NCBI GenBank assembly: GCA_964461715.1
Contig: CAYWVR010000006.1
Span: 1-64,000, forward strand
Direction: 5' to 3'
Source of the DNA: CAYWVR01 sp964461715
GTDB taxonomy: Bacteria > Planctomycetota > Phycisphaerae > FEN-1346
DNA: 64,000 bases
Position numbers and translations under genes: made by a program. The notes beneath the pieces are model-generated. The model made no database searches, was not told where the DNA came from, and saw nothing but the letters and a program-made list of their open reading frames with translations. Below are positions 22,747 through 31,381 of this stretch, in pieces; position 1 is the stretch's first letter; every line of letters begins with the position of its first letter.

Positions 22747-23466
22747 ATGACAGTAAACGCCACGCGAAAACAAGCGGTGATCTTCGACCTTTTCGGGACG
22801 TTGGTCAACATCTGGACCCGGGCCGAGGCCGACCGGTGGTACGGGCGGCAGGCGGCCCTGCTGGGGGCCGAGCCGGACGCGTTCTTCCGGGCGTGGGTCG
22901 AGTCGTGGGAGGACCGGGCCCTCGGCCGGCTCGCGACGACCGAGGCGTGCTTTCGCCGCGTCGCCGGGGTCCTCGGGATCGAGCCGGACGCGACGGCCCT
23001 TGCGGCCCTCGTCGAGCTTCGCCGCCAGGGCACGAAGACGGCCCTGTCGCCGCGCGCCGAGGCCGTCGCGACGCTCGGGCGGCTGCGCGCCGGGGGCCTC
23101 AAGATCGGCCTCCTCAGCGACGCGAGTTGCTCGGACGTCGAGGTGTGGTCCGTCTCGCCGCTCGCGCCGCACGTCGACGTCGCGGTCTTCTCGTGCGTCG
23201 AGGGCCTGAAGAAACCCGACCCGGCCATTTATCGTCTCGCGTGCGCCCGTCTCGGCGTCGAGCCGGCCGGGTGCCTGTATGTCGGCGACGGCGGCAGTCA
23301 CGAGCTGACGGGGGCCGAGGCGGTGGGCATGACGGCCGTGATGATTCGCGGCCCGCATGACGGCCCCGCCGCCCACCGCTACGACGCCGAGGACGACTGG
23401 CCCGGCCGGCGGATCGATTCCCTGGCCGCCGTCCCCGCGCTGGCGGGTTTGGACGGCCACGCGTAG
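22747..23466 (+). CDS. HAD-superfamily hydrolase, subfamily IA
   Basis: This encodes 239 residues. The nucleophile is D14 in VIFDLFGTLV; the usual second aspartate is replaced by Phe, as in several HAD members that are not simple phosphomonoesterases. Motif II is GLLSDASC, the lysine is in LKKPDPAIY, and motif IV is YVGDGGSHELTGA. A TATAAG box ends 9 nt before the ATG and there is no ribosome site, so translation may start on a very short leader. A second HAD gene follows 51 nt downstream. The substrate cannot be assigned. Confidence 0.85.
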   Translation: MTVNATRKQAVIFDLFGTLVNIWTRAEADRWYGRQAALLGAEPDAFFRAWVESWEDRALGRLATTEACFRRVAGVLGIEPDATALAALVELRRQGTKTALSPRAEAVATLGRLRAGGLKIGLLSDASCSDVEVWSVSPLAPHVDVAVFSCVEGLKKPDPAIYRLACARLGVEPAGCLYVGDGGSHELTGAEAVGMTAVMIRGPHDGPAAHRYDAEDDWPGRRIDSLAAVPALAGLDGHA

Positions 23467-23517
23467 CCGCCGGGCGGGACGCGTGCGGCCTGGCCTTTTC
23501 GTTTTTAAATACATGGA

Positions 23518-24144
23518 ATGACACATATGCCTAACAAGATCGCCGCCGCCATCTTCGACCTGGGCGGCGTCCTGATCGAGGTCGACCCGGAGCGGACCGC
23601 CCGGGCGTGGGCGGCCCATCTGGGGATGACGGCCGAGGCGCTGGAGGCGCGGCTCGGCGGGAGCGTCCTGTCGGACGCGTTCGAGCGGGGCGAGGCGACG
23701 CTGGAGGACGTGCGGACCGAGGTGACGCGGACGCTGGGTCGGGAGGTTCCGGCGGAGGTGTTTCGCGACGGGTGGACCGCGTTGCTGGGGCGGCCGCTCG
23801 CGGGCGTCGACGCGCTGCTCGACCGGCTCGCGGGGCGCGTGCGGCTCCTCGTGCTGACGAACACCAACGCGACACACGCCGAGGCGTTCCGCCGGACCGA
23901 CGCGGCCCTGCTCGAACGGTTCGAGCGCGTGTTCATGAGCTTCGAGATGGGCTCGCGCAAACCCGAGCCCGCGTGCTTCGAGGCGGTGCTCGCGTACCTG
24001 GCCCTTCCGCCCCAGCGGGTCGCGTTCTTCGACGACAACCCCGCGAACGTCGAGGCCGCCGCGGCCCTCGGCCTCCAATCGCGCCTCGTTCGCGGCCCGG
24101 CAGAGACGGCCTCGGCCCTCGATGCGATGGGCGTGGTACTGTAA
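23518..24144 (+). CDS. HAD-superfamily hydrolase, subfamily IA variant 3
   Basis: This encodes 208 residues. The nucleophile is D14 in AIFDLGGVLIEVD, where Gly replaces the second Asp. Next come a helical cap, VLTNTNATHAEAF (motif II), MGSRKPEPACFEAV (lysine) and VAFFDDNPANVEAAAALG (motif IV), which fits the epoxide-hydrolase-N/haloacid-dehalogenase-like branch. An ATG at 23527 has GGA at a better distance and may be the true start. It follows another HAD gene and ends 1 nt before a 98-bp inverted repeat with a T run that can end its transcript. Confidence 0.85.
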   Translation: MTHMPNKIAAAIFDLGGVLIEVDPERTARAWAAHLGMTAEALEARLGGSVLSDAFERGEATLEDVRTEVTRTLGREVPAEVFRDGWTALLGRPLAGVDALLDRLAGRVRLLVLTNTNATHAEAFRRTDAALLERFERVFMSFEMGSRKPEPACFEAVLAYLALPPQRVAFFDDNPANVEAAAALGLQSRLVRGPAETASALDAMGVVL

Positions 24145-24145
24145 C

Positions 24146-24242
24146 AAAGGGGACATTCCTGTTTTTCGAACCGACCTGGCGCTAGCGCCATGTCGGTTTC
24201 GTGGTCGTAGGTCCGCGAAAAACAGGAATGTCCCCTTTTTTT
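24146..24242 (+). repeat. nested inverted repeat with terminator-like T run
   Basis: Perfect 23-bp arms are at 24146-24168 and 24216-24238, starting AAAGGGGACATTCC and ending GGAATGTCCCCTTT. Inside lies a second palindrome, ACCGAC..GTCGGT, around GGCGCTAGCGCC. Seven T occur at 24236-24242. The outer sequence shares the GGGGAC/GTCCCC core with the palindrome in bioF. It starts 1 nt after the HAD stop codon, so it may also end transcription. Confidence 0.75.
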
Positions 24243-24489
24243 CTCCCCTTTTCTGGCCGAGGCGTGGCCGGAGAAGGAGACACATGGCCGCTCGGCCATG
24301 GGACGCGCTCTGAGACCCGCGGCACGTCCTTGCGCGCGTCCGATGCCGGACGCTCTGGGCCGGGGCCGTCGGGATGCGGGACCTCGCGTTGCCCATCCGG
24401 TCGGTCCAGCGGTCGTGCCGGGCGGCGGCCGGGCCGCATGCGGTGCATATGCCGCGCGCGTACAAGCACGGTCACGAGGAGGGCCGGCG
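24243..24489. other. intergenic region before the glycosidase stop
   Basis: About 247 nt with no gene; GC-rich, with GCATGCGG and GTGCATATGC segments but no defined structure. Confidence 0.4.
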
Positions 24490-26274
24490 TCAGTCCAGCT
24501 CGGGGCGCATCACGAGGTCGACGAACAGGGCGGCGGTCCAGCCGTAGTCGGCGACGGGGGCGAGGCCGGCGCCGGTGGCGAGGCGACTCTTTCGGTCGAG
24601 TTCGCCGGGGGGCGTCTCGAGGTCCGGGTCGTAGAACTCCCACAGGCACCCCGTCTGCTCGTACGTCTTCGTCAGGGCCCGCACCGTTCGGCCGCGCAGC
24701 TCCTCGGCCTCCGCCCGGAACCCGTAGCGGAACAGGCCGCGCGTGATCAGGTAATTGATATGGACCCACGTCGGCCCGCGCCACATGTCCTTGGCGAAGG
24801 TCGGGTCGTCCTTGGCGACGCCGGGGACGGGCAGGGCGGTCCAGAACTTTTCTCGGTTCTTGAGGTGCTGAAGCAGCGCCGCGGCCTGCTCGGGGGTCGC
24901 GAGGCCCGCCCAGAGGGGCAGAAAGCCCGCGTGGCTCCACACGTGGACCCATTTGCCCCCCGGGCCGCGCCGGTCGAAGAAGAACCCGCGGTCGGCGTCC
25001 CAGAGCTCGGCCCGCACGGCCGCCGAGAGCGCCTCGGCCCGCCGCTCCCACGTCGCCGCCAGGACCCGGTACCCCAGGACCTGGGCCATCCGCTGGAGCG
25101 TCTTGCATTCCACGATGAGATAGCACGAGAGGTCGATGGCCGCGAGGCCTTCCGTCCCGCCGTCGAAGCGGGGCGAGTTGTCGGCGCCGGACTCGTCGCC
25201 GGAGGCCCACGCGTAGAGGGGCGTCGCGTATTCGAGGGGCCGGTTCGAGGGCGGGGCCCCGCCGAGGCGCCGGTTCTTCATGATCCACTCGACGTGCCCG
25301 GCCCCGGCCTCGTACGCCTGGCGGAGGAACTCGCGGTCGCGCATCTTCTCCTTGGCGTAGACCTGCCACGCGGCCCAGGCGAGGACGGGCGGTTGGGTGA
25401 TGGAGCTCGAGCCGGAGGGGCTCATTTGGTGGGGGATGAAGCCCTCGTTGCTCTGGAAGCCGTAGACGGCCCGCAGCGCCTCCTTCGCCAGCTTGACGTC
25501 CAGGTGCATGAGGCCCAGGCTGTGGAACGCCGAGTCCCACAGCCACATGTCGCGATGCGGCCATCGGCTGGGCGTTGTCCAGCGGCCCTTGATCGGCTTC
25601 TCGGGCGCGTAGATATTCACCTTCATCACGCTGCACGCCTTCGCGAACGCCCGCACGAGGCCGGGCGACGGGTCGCCGGGCACGGGGGGAAGCGTCTCGA
25701 AGAACCCGAGGCGCGACTCGACGAGGCTCTCGATGCTCGTGGCGAGGCCGGCGGCGGCGATCTCGGCGGCCCGGGCGGCCCCGGAGGGGTCGTAGCCGAA
25801 GGCGAACTGCGTGCCGCGCCCGGCGCTCTTGCGGAGCATGGCCGTGTGGCTCATCTTGCCCTCGACCGCGACGCGGACCCCCTTCGGGACGCGGCCGACG
25901 ATGAGGTTCGGCGTTGCGCAGCCGATGACGATCGCCCGGTCCGCGCCCTCGACGTCCGCGACGATCAGGTCGCCCGTGACGACGCGATACCGGAGGGCGT
26001 CGCGCGCGCGGCCGGGCAGAAGGACCCGGATTCGCGGGGCGCCCGGCACGTGGAGGTCCAGGCCGGGGCCCCGGGCCGAGGCGCTCGAGACGAAGGGGAT
26101 GGCCCAGGCGGCGTCTCCGTCGAGGGCCGAGAACGCGACGAGGACCCCGCCGCCGTAGACGTTGGGCACGTCGCGCAGGGTCACGCTCCGGTCGGCGGTC
26201 GCCGCCGGCGCGATCGCGAGGACGATCAGGACGACGCCGAGCACGGTCCGCCCGAGATGGGTGCATCGTATCAT
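24490..26274 (-). CDS. secreted MGH1/GH63-like glycoside hydrolase
   Basis: This encodes 594 residues. The ATG at 26274 has GAGAGGA 7 nt upstream and gives a signal peptide ending near PAATA. Residues about 30-200 are a beta-rich amino domain. The rest is an (alpha/alpha)6-barrel of the MGH1/GH63/trehalase type: RWPHRDMWLWDSAFHSLGL, GFIPHQMSPSG, SCYLIVECKTLQRMA, WDADRGFFFDRR, GFLPLWAGLATPEQA and the diagnostic MWRGPTWVHINYLI. These enzymes cleave terminal glucose or mannose residues from glycans; the exact linkage is unknown. The catalytic acid is probably the Asp of LWDSAFH, by family. It is divergent from the propeller gene. Confidence 0.85.
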   Translation of the reverse strand: MIRCTHLGRTVLGVVLIVLAIAPAATADRSVTLRDVPNVYGGGVLVAFSALDGDAAWAIPFVSSASARGPGLDLHVPGAPRIRVLLPGRARDALRYRVVTGDLIVADVEGADRAIVIGCATPNLIVGRVPKGVRVAVEGKMSHTAMLRKSAGRGTQFAFGYDPSGAARAAEIAAAGLATSIESLVESRLGFFETLPPVPGDPSPGLVRAFAKACSVMKVNIYAPEKPIKGRWTTPSRWPHRDMWLWDSAFHSLGLMHLDVKLAKEALRAVYGFQSNEGFIPHQMSPSGSSSITQPPVLAWAAWQVYAKEKMRDREFLRQAYEAGAGHVEWIMKNRRLGGAPPSNRPLEYATPLYAWASGDESGADNSPRFDGGTEGLAAIDLSCYLIVECKTLQRMAQVLGYRVLAATWERRAEALSAAVRAELWDADRGFFFDRRGPGGKWVHVWSHAGFLPLWAGLATPEQAAALLQHLKNREKFWTALPVPGVAKDDPTFAKDMWRGPTWVHINYLITRGLFRYGFRAEAEELRGRTVRALTKTYEQTGCLWEFYDPDLETPPGELDRKSRLATGAGLAPVADYGWTAALFVDLVMRPELD

Positions 26275-26365
26275 GGCTATTCCTCTCTTATTGCCCCGCG
26301 GGGGGGCCCGGCATTCTAGCCGCCGGCGGCGCCGGGTGCAAGCGGCGTCGCGGCTTCCTTTTCCC

Positions 26366-26394
26366 TTGGCACGGGGGCCCCCTTCTTCTACGCT
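26366..26394 (+). promoter_or_regulatory. promoter of the propeller gene
   Basis: TTGGCA (26366-26371) and TACGCT (26389-26394) have a 17-bp spacer. The start site would be near 26401, leaving an 85-nt leader. Confidence 0.55.
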
Positions 26395-26443
26395 TAAAGA
26401 CGGTCGAATCACGGGGCGGATTCACTCGTCCGAAGAGAGGCAC

Positions 26444-26469
26444 GAGCGACGGGTCCGAGTCGCTCTTTT
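26444..26469 (+). terminator. attenuator-like hairpin in the propeller leader
   Basis: GAGCGAC (26444-26450) pairs with GTCGCTC (26459-26465) around 8 nt, and TTTT follows. It lies 16 nt before the start codon. The upstream CTCGT (26425-26429) can pair with ACGAG (26442-26446), which overlaps the left arm, so two exclusive folds are possible. Confidence 0.5.
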
Positions 26470-26485
26470 CATGGGAGGATGGGCC

Positions 26486-27589
26486 ATGTACGCGACGACG
26501 CTTCTTTCCTCGGCGGCAGGAGCGGCCGCGATCCTGGCGGCGTGGGGGCTGGGCGGACGGACGCCCGGCGGGGCCCAGTTCGGGGCCGACCCGGAGCACA
26601 CGGGCGTCTACCGGGCCGAGCCGGTCCGCGTCCTCTCCGGCGTCCGCTGGCGCGTCAAGACCGACGATGCGATCGTGAGCACCCCCGCCGTGGCGGGCGG
26701 CATGGTCTACTTCGGTTCGAACGACGACCATCTCTACGCGGTCGAGATCGCCACGGGGCGGCTCCGGTGGCGGTTTCGGGCCGACCAGGACATCTCCTCC
26801 AGCCCGGCCGTCGCGGGGGGCCTGGTGCTCGTCGGTTCCGACGACGGCCACCTCTACGCCGTCGCCTCCGACTCGGGCCGGATGCGGTGGCGTGTCAAGA
26901 CCGACGGGGACGTCCGCTCCGGCATCCTCGTCACGGGCGGCCGGGCCGTGTTCGGGAGCGACGACAAGCACCTTTACGCCGTGGACCCGGCCGAGGGGCG
27001 GCTCGTCTGGCGGTTCCGGGCCGAGGGCGGGATCGTCGCCACCCCCGCCTCCGACGGCGACCACGTCTTCGTCGGCGACACGAAGGGCCACCTCTGGGCC
27101 GTCGACCTCGCGACCGGGCAGGAGCGGTGGCACGTGCGGACGGAGGGGTCGGTCGAATCGAGCGCGGCGGTGGTGCGGGGGACCGTGTACGTGGGCGACA
27201 ACAAAGGCTATCTCTATGTCCTCGATGCGGCCACGGCCCTGGAGCGATGGCGTTTCCAGGCCGACGACGACATCCGCGGGGCCCCGGCGGTCCTCGGCGG
27301 GACGGTCTTCGCGGGCTCCAACGACGACCATCTCTACGCCCTCGATGCCGCCACCGGCCGGCCGCTCTGGCGGTTCCGCACGGACGACGACGTGCGGGCC
27401 GGGCCGACGCTGGCCGGCGACGTGGTCTACGTCACCAGCGAGGACGACCACCTCTACGCCCTCGACGCCTCGAGCGGCCAGTTGCTCTGGCGGTACCGGA
27501 CCGGCAAGGACGTCCACGGCCGCGCCGCGATCGCCGACGGGGCGGTCCTTGTGGGCAGCCAGGACGGGTGGTTCTATGCCCTGGACTGA
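26486..27589 (+). CDS. PQQ-type beta-propeller protein
   Basis: This encodes 367 residues. The ATG at 26486 has GGGAGGAT 5-8 nt upstream. Residues 1-20 are hydrophobic and may be a signal peptide. Then eight repeats follow, each ending HLYAVD-like (HLYAVE, HLYAVA, HLYAVD, HLWAVD, YLYVLD, HLYALD, HLYALD, WFYALD) with alternating LRWRFRADDDI blocks. This is an eight-bladed PQQ/BamB-like propeller; no catalytic pocket is evident, so it is probably a scaffold or binding protein. The next gene overlaps by 14 nt and may be translationally coupled. The repeats are highly similar and probably came from internal duplication. Confidence 0.85.
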   Translation: MYATTLLSSAAGAAAILAAWGLGGRTPGGAQFGADPEHTGVYRAEPVRVLSGVRWRVKTDDAIVSTPAVAGGMVYFGSNDDHLYAVEIATGRLRWRFRADQDISSSPAVAGGLVLVGSDDGHLYAVASDSGRMRWRVKTDGDVRSGILVTGGRAVFGSDDKHLYAVDPAEGRLVWRFRAEGGIVATPASDGDHVFVGDTKGHLWAVDLATGQERWHVRTEGSVESSAAVVRGTVYVGDNKGYLYVLDAATALERWRFQADDDIRGAPAVLGGTVFAGSNDDHLYALDAATGRPLWRFRTDDDVRAGPTLAGDVVYVTSEDDHLYALDASSGQLLWRYRTGKDVHGRAAIADGAVLVGSQDGWFYALD

Positions 27590-28385
27590 TTCGCCCCGAC
27601 TGAGCGCCGGCGTCTATCCTTTCTATATTGCGGCCGAGGGGCATCCGGAGGCCGAGGTCACGGACGCGCCGATGGCGCAGGTGGTCGAGCGGGTCCTGGC
27701 GCTCGGGCTCGGGGTCGAGATCTGGGGCTGGGAGGCGGGACGCCGGCCGTTTACGCCCGCGGCGCGGGGGGCCCTGGAGCGCGCCTGCCGGGCGGCCGAC
27801 CCGATGACCGTCCACACGGTCCTCGAGACGTGGGCCCCGGCGGCCCTGGCCGAGGAGGTCGCCCTCGCCGCGCGCCTCGGGGCCGAGACGCTCGTCGTCC
27901 ACGTGGGGACGCTGGGGCTCGTCGGCGAGGGCGAGCCGGACTGGAGGGCCGTCGGCGACCTCGCGGCACGGGCGAAGGCGGCGGGCCTCGCGCTGGCGCT
28001 CGAGAACTCCGGCCTCCGCGGCATCCGGCCCCTTCGCCTCGCGATCGACCGGTTCGGCGACGACCCGGCGGCCACGGGTCTGGGCCTCTGCATCGACGTC
28101 GGCCACGCCCATCGCAGCACCCGTCTCGACGGGGCCCGGCCGGAGGCGTTCCTTACGGAGTTCGCCCCGGCGATCCTCGAGGTCCACCTCGCCGACAACG
28201 TCGGCGACGAGGACCTGCACCTCGTCCCCGGGGAGGGGAGCATCGATTGGCCCCCCGTCTTCGCCGCCCTTCGCCGCCTGGGTCCCCGGACGATCCTTTG
28301 CATGGAGATCAAGTGCGTCGACACGCCGGAGGCGACGCTTCGTCGGGCGTGGGGATTTATTCACAAGAATATGAATGTGGGCTAA
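27576..28385 (+). CDS. xylose-isomerase-like TIM-barrel protein (AP endonuclease 2 fold)
   Basis: This encodes 269 residues. The start at 27576 lies inside the end of the propeller gene. TIM-barrel strands with metal-ligand positions are visible: GVEIWGWEAG, TVHTVLETW, LVVHVGTLGLVGEG, LALALENSGLRG (Glu), LGLCIDVGHAH (Asp, His), ILEVHLADNVGDEDLHLVPGEGSI (His, Asp, Glu) and ILCMEIK. It resembles sugar-phosphate isomerases and epimerases. The substrate is unknown, but the glycosidase and GH130-like neighbours make sugar metabolism plausible. Confidence 0.85.
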   Translation: MPWTDSPRLSAGVYPFYIAAEGHPEAEVTDAPMAQVVERVLALGLGVEIWGWEAGRRPFTPAARGALERACRAADPMTVHTVLETWAPAALAEEVALAARLGAETLVVHVGTLGLVGEGEPDWRAVGDLAARAKAAGLALALENSGLRGIRPLRLAIDRFGDDPAATGLGLCIDVGHAHRSTRLDGARPEAFLTEFAPAILEVHLADNVGDEDLHLVPGEGSIDWPPVFAALRRLGPRTILCMEIKCVDTPEATLRRAWGFIHKNMNVG

Positions 28386-28388
28386 CCA

Positions 28389-28427
28389 CGGCCCGGCGAA
28401 ACGGGGCGCACCCGTTTCTCCGGGCCG
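28389..28427. terminator. long hairpin after the TIM-barrel gene
   Basis: CGGCCCGG-C-GAAACGGG (28389-28405) pairs with CCCGTTTC-T-CCGGGCCG (28411-28427) around GCGCA. It starts 3 nt after the stop codon. No T run follows, so it may be a factor-dependent or 3' protective structure. Confidence 0.55.
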
Positions 28428-28479
28428 CTTGCGGCCCGCGTGGATGCCTTGGGCGGCGAGATGGAAAACCGTCGCGCCC

Positions 28480-28508
28480 TTGCCCGGCCTTTGCCCCGCC
28501 CCTATCAT
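28480..28508 (+). promoter_or_regulatory. promoter of the htrA-like gene
   Basis: TTGCCC (28480-28485) and TATCAT (28503-28508) have a 17-bp spacer, 59 nt before the start codon. Confidence 0.55.
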
Positions 28509-28567
28509 CAGTGAACAAAGGCCGACGATCCGAGCGTCTCAGGACGGGACGGAAGAGGAGACACCTG

Positions 28568-30076
28568 ATGCGACGCATGCGACCCCTGGTGATACTGTTC
28601 GTGGCGATGGGTGTGCTGGCCGGGGCGGGGATTCTGGTTCCGCTGGTGCTGGAGGGTCCGGCGCAGCTCCGCGCGCGTCCGGAGGCCCGGGCCGAGGAGG
28701 CCCCCTTTACGCCGCCCCCGGCCATGGAGGCCCTGTCGGCGGGGTTCCGGGAGGTGGCGAAGGCGGCGGGGCCGAGCGTCGTGGCCGTCGCCACCACTCA
28801 GGTCGTCGAGGTGCCGCGCTTTGCCCCCTTCGGCGACGACTTCTTCCGCCGCTTCTTCGGGCGGCCGGGCGAGGAGGACGACGAGGGCGGCGGGTCCGAG
28901 CGGCGCGTCCCGCGGCGCGTCCCGCGGCAGGGCCTCGGGAGCGGCGTCATCATCGACGGGGACGGACACATTCTCACGAATAACCACGTCGTTGAAAACG
29001 CCGAGGAGATCGAGGTCGTCCTCGCCGACGGCCGCGAGTTCGAGGCCGAGGTCGTCGGGCGCGACCCGCCGACCGACATCGCGCTGATCAAGATCGACGC
29101 CGGCGACCTGCCCGTCGCCCGCCTCGGCGACGCCGACTCGATGCAGGTCGGCGACTGGGTCATGGCCATCGGCGCCCCCCTCGGGCTCAAGAAGACCGTC
29201 ACCGCGGGGATCATCTCCGCCACCGGCCGCGCCTCGGTCGGCATCGCCGACTACGAGGATTTCATCCAGACCGACGCGGCCATCAACCCCGGCAACTCGG
29301 GCGGGCCGCTGGTGAACATGCGCGGCGAGGTGATCGGCATCAACACGGCCATCGCCAGCCGCTCGGGGGGCTTCCAGGGCATCGGCTTCGCCGTCCCCAT
29401 CAACATGGCCCGCGAGGTCATGGGGCGTCTCAAGGACGAGGGCGAGGTCGTCCGCGGATGGCTCGGCGTCGGCATCCAGGAGATCACCCGGGACTTGGCC
29501 GAGTCGCTCGGTCTCGATTCGACCGACGGCGTGCTCATCAACCAGGTCTTCGAGGGCGGCCCGGCCGACGAGGCGGGCGTCGAGGCCGGCGACGTCGTCG
29601 TCGAGTTCGCCGGCGAGCCCGTCGAGGACATGGTCCGCTTCCGCAACGAGGTGGCGTGGGTCGAGCCCGGCGAGAAGGCGAAGATGGTCGTCCTGCGCGA
29701 TGGGAAACGCAAGACGCTGACGGTCGAGATCGGCCGCCGCAGCGAGGCCCCGCAGATCGCGGGCATGGAGCCGCCGGGGCGGAGCACGGAGCTCGAAGAG
29801 CTGGGAGTGGAGGTCGGCTCCGTGACGCCCGAGGCCGCCGAGCGCTTCGGCTACGAGCGGGGCAGCGGCGTCCTGGTGACCCGCGTCGATCCCGCGGGTG
29901 TGGCCGCCAAGAGCGGCCTCCAGCCGGGGATGCTGATCCTGCGGGTGGGCGGCACGAAGACGGGGAGCGTCTCGGCGTTCCGTGCGGCCCTGAAGGAAGC
30001 CGACCTCGCCAAGGGCATCCCGCTCCTGGTCAAGATGGGCGACCGGCAGATGTTCGTGTTGCTCAAGAAGAAGTAG
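28568..30076 (+). CDS. HtrA/DegP-type serine protease with two PDZ domains
   Basis: This encodes 502 residues. A GAGGAGACACCTG ribosome region precedes the ATG. Residues 5-28 form a signal anchor. The trypsin-like triad is H140 (ILTNNHVV), D170 (PPTDIALI) and S244 (NPGNSGGPL), with the oxyanion GNS. A flexible arginine-rich insert (GGGSERRVPRRVPRQ) sits before the protease core. PDZ1 covers about 300-390 (WLGVGIQEITRDLAESLGL) and PDZ2 about 420-500. It degrades or refolds misfolded periplasmic proteins. No sigmaE-like site is recognised. It has a hairpin at 30102-30128 after its stop and converges with the GH130-like gene. Confidence 0.92.
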   Translation: MRRMRPLVILFVAMGVLAGAGILVPLVLEGPAQLRARPEARAEEAPFTPPPAMEALSAGFREVAKAAGPSVVAVATTQVVEVPRFAPFGDDFFRRFFGRPGEEDDEGGGSERRVPRRVPRQGLGSGVIIDGDGHILTNNHVVENAEEIEVVLADGREFEAEVVGRDPPTDIALIKIDAGDLPVARLGDADSMQVGDWVMAIGAPLGLKKTVTAGIISATGRASVGIADYEDFIQTDAAINPGNSGGPLVNMRGEVIGINTAIASRSGGFQGIGFAVPINMAREVMGRLKDEGEVVRGWLGVGIQEITRDLAESLGLDSTDGVLINQVFEGGPADEAGVEAGDVVVEFAGEPVEDMVRFRNEVAWVEPGEKAKMVVLRDGKRKTLTVEIGRRSEAPQIAGMEPPGRSTELEELGVEVGSVTPEAAERFGYERGSGVLVTRVDPAGVAAKSGLQPGMLILRVGGTKTGSVSAFRAALKEADLAKGIPLLVKMGDRQMFVLLKKK

Positions 30077-30101
30077 CAAAGCGTACGGGGACGTCACGGG
30101 C

Positions 30102-30128
30102 GCCACGGGCGGGCAAGCCGTCCGTGGC
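30102..30128. terminator. hairpin between htrA and the GH130-like gene
   Basis: GCCACGG (30102-30108) and CCGTGGC (30122-30128) form the stem between two convergent genes. The GCGGGCAAGCCG middle recurs near 62590. There is no T run. Confidence 0.45.
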
Positions 30129-30143
30129 GGCCGCCGGGGGACC

Positions 30144-31154
30144 CTATGCCGGGCACTGCGTAAGGTGTGCCAGCAGGGCCTCCAGGCCGCACGTCGCCGC
30201 GCCCACGTACCGGTCGCCGGCGCCGTAATAGACGAACAGGGTCCCGTCGATCACCACGTTCCCGCACGGGAAGATGCAGCCCTTGTAATATCCCTCCATT
30301 TCTTCGTGGGTCTCCGGCTCCATGAGCGGCGCCGGCGCGCGGTGCGTGACGCGCGTCGGGTCGGCCAGGTCCAGGAGCATGGCCCCGATGCGGTAAAGTG
30401 TGTCGGGCCTGACCGCGTGATAGAGGACCAGCCACCCGGCGTCGGTGCGGAGGGGCGGCGTGCTGCCGCCGATCTTCCGCTCCCAGTCGAGCTCGGCCTT
30501 TGCGAGGAGCCGGCCGCCCGGCCAGCGCATGACGTCGTCGGAGAAGCTGATCCAGATGGCCGGCGCGTCGGTCCCGTACGCCGGGCCGACCCACTCCATC
30601 GGCCGGTGCAGGAGGACGAACCGGCCGCCGACCTTCTCGGGAAAGAGGATGGCGTCGCGGTCGTCGAGCGTCGGGTCGGTCATCCGCCCGGCCCGGATGA
30701 ACCGCCGGAAGTCGCGCGTCAGGAGCAGGCCCGAGCTACTGAGGTTCTCCCGCAGGCACACCGGCCAGTCCGCCGTCGCCTCGGGCGGCCTGTACTGCGT
30801 GTGCCCGTGGAGCCAGTACTGCCCCGCCGGCATCGGCCGCGACGCGTACACGATAAAGTACCAGTCGCCGAACTTGACGATCCGCGGGTCCTCGACGCAC
30901 CCGCCGTCGAAACCGTCGCTCGGGACGACCGCCGGCTCGTCGCCCCTGCGCGTGAAGGCCAGCCCGTCGCGGCTCTCGGCGTAGCCGAGGTAGACCTTGT
31001 GCTCGACGTCGGCGGCGCTGGCGCGGTAGAGCATGCGCACGAGGCCCGCCTCCTCGTCGTACCACGCTCCCGGGTTCGCGGTGACTGCGCTCTCCCAGGC
31101 GTTCGCGGGGTTCGGGGCCAGGATCGGGTTGCCGGGGTGACGGGTGAGCTTCAT
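30144..31154 (-). CDS. GH130-like glycoside phosphorylase/hydrolase
   Basis: This encodes 336 residues. AGGAG lies 6 nt before the ATG at 31154. Five-bladed propeller motifs of GH130 are visible: HPGNPILAPNPANAWES, NPGAWYDEEAGLVRMLYRA, GGCVEDPRIVKFGDWYFIVYAS, DDRDAILFPEKVGGRFVLLHRP, GSTPPLRTDAGWLVLYHAV and GNVVIDGTLFVYYGAGD. In the family the Asp of VEDPRI is the proton donor. GH130 enzymes phosphorylise or hydrolyse mannose-beta-linked oligosaccharides. There is no signal peptide, so it acts in the cytosol. It is divergent from the sulfatase gene. Confidence 0.88.
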   Translation of the reverse strand: MKLTRHPGNPILAPNPANAWESAVTANPGAWYDEEAGLVRMLYRASAADVEHKVYLGYAESRDGLAFTRRGDEPAVVPSDGFDGGCVEDPRIVKFGDWYFIVYASRPMPAGQYWLHGHTQYRPPEATADWPVCLRENLSSSGLLLTRDFRRFIRAGRMTDPTLDDRDAILFPEKVGGRFVLLHRPMEWVGPAYGTDAPAIWISFSDDVMRWPGGRLLAKAELDWERKIGGSTPPLRTDAGWLVLYHAVRPDTLYRIGAMLLDLADPTRVTHRAPAPLMEPETHEEMEGYYKGCIFPCGNVVIDGTLFVYYGAGDRYVGAATCGLEALLAHLTQCPA

Positions 31155-31227
31155 GGGTATCTCCTGGCGATGGGTTGCATGTCCACGGTGTTTCGCGTGG
31201 GCCTGCTCGTACGCGGCCCGCACGTGC

Positions 31228-31257
31228 GCATCGCCACGCCACACGGCGTGGCGATGC
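31228..31257. repeat. dispersed palindrome between divergent genes
   Basis: GCATCGCCACGCC (31228-31240) and GGCGTGGCGATGC (31245-31257) form a perfect 13-bp stem around ACAC. It is a G/C variant of the GCATGGCCACGC family. Confidence 0.6.
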
Positions 31258-31381
31258 CAGCCGATGATACACCGGCCGTCTCAGAAATGCACGCGCTCCG
31301 GGCCCGGCCGCCGCAACCGTTGCATCCGGCTCCGGTTCGCGATAGGGTGACGGCTCGTCCTGCAACCCGGAAAGGAATCGC

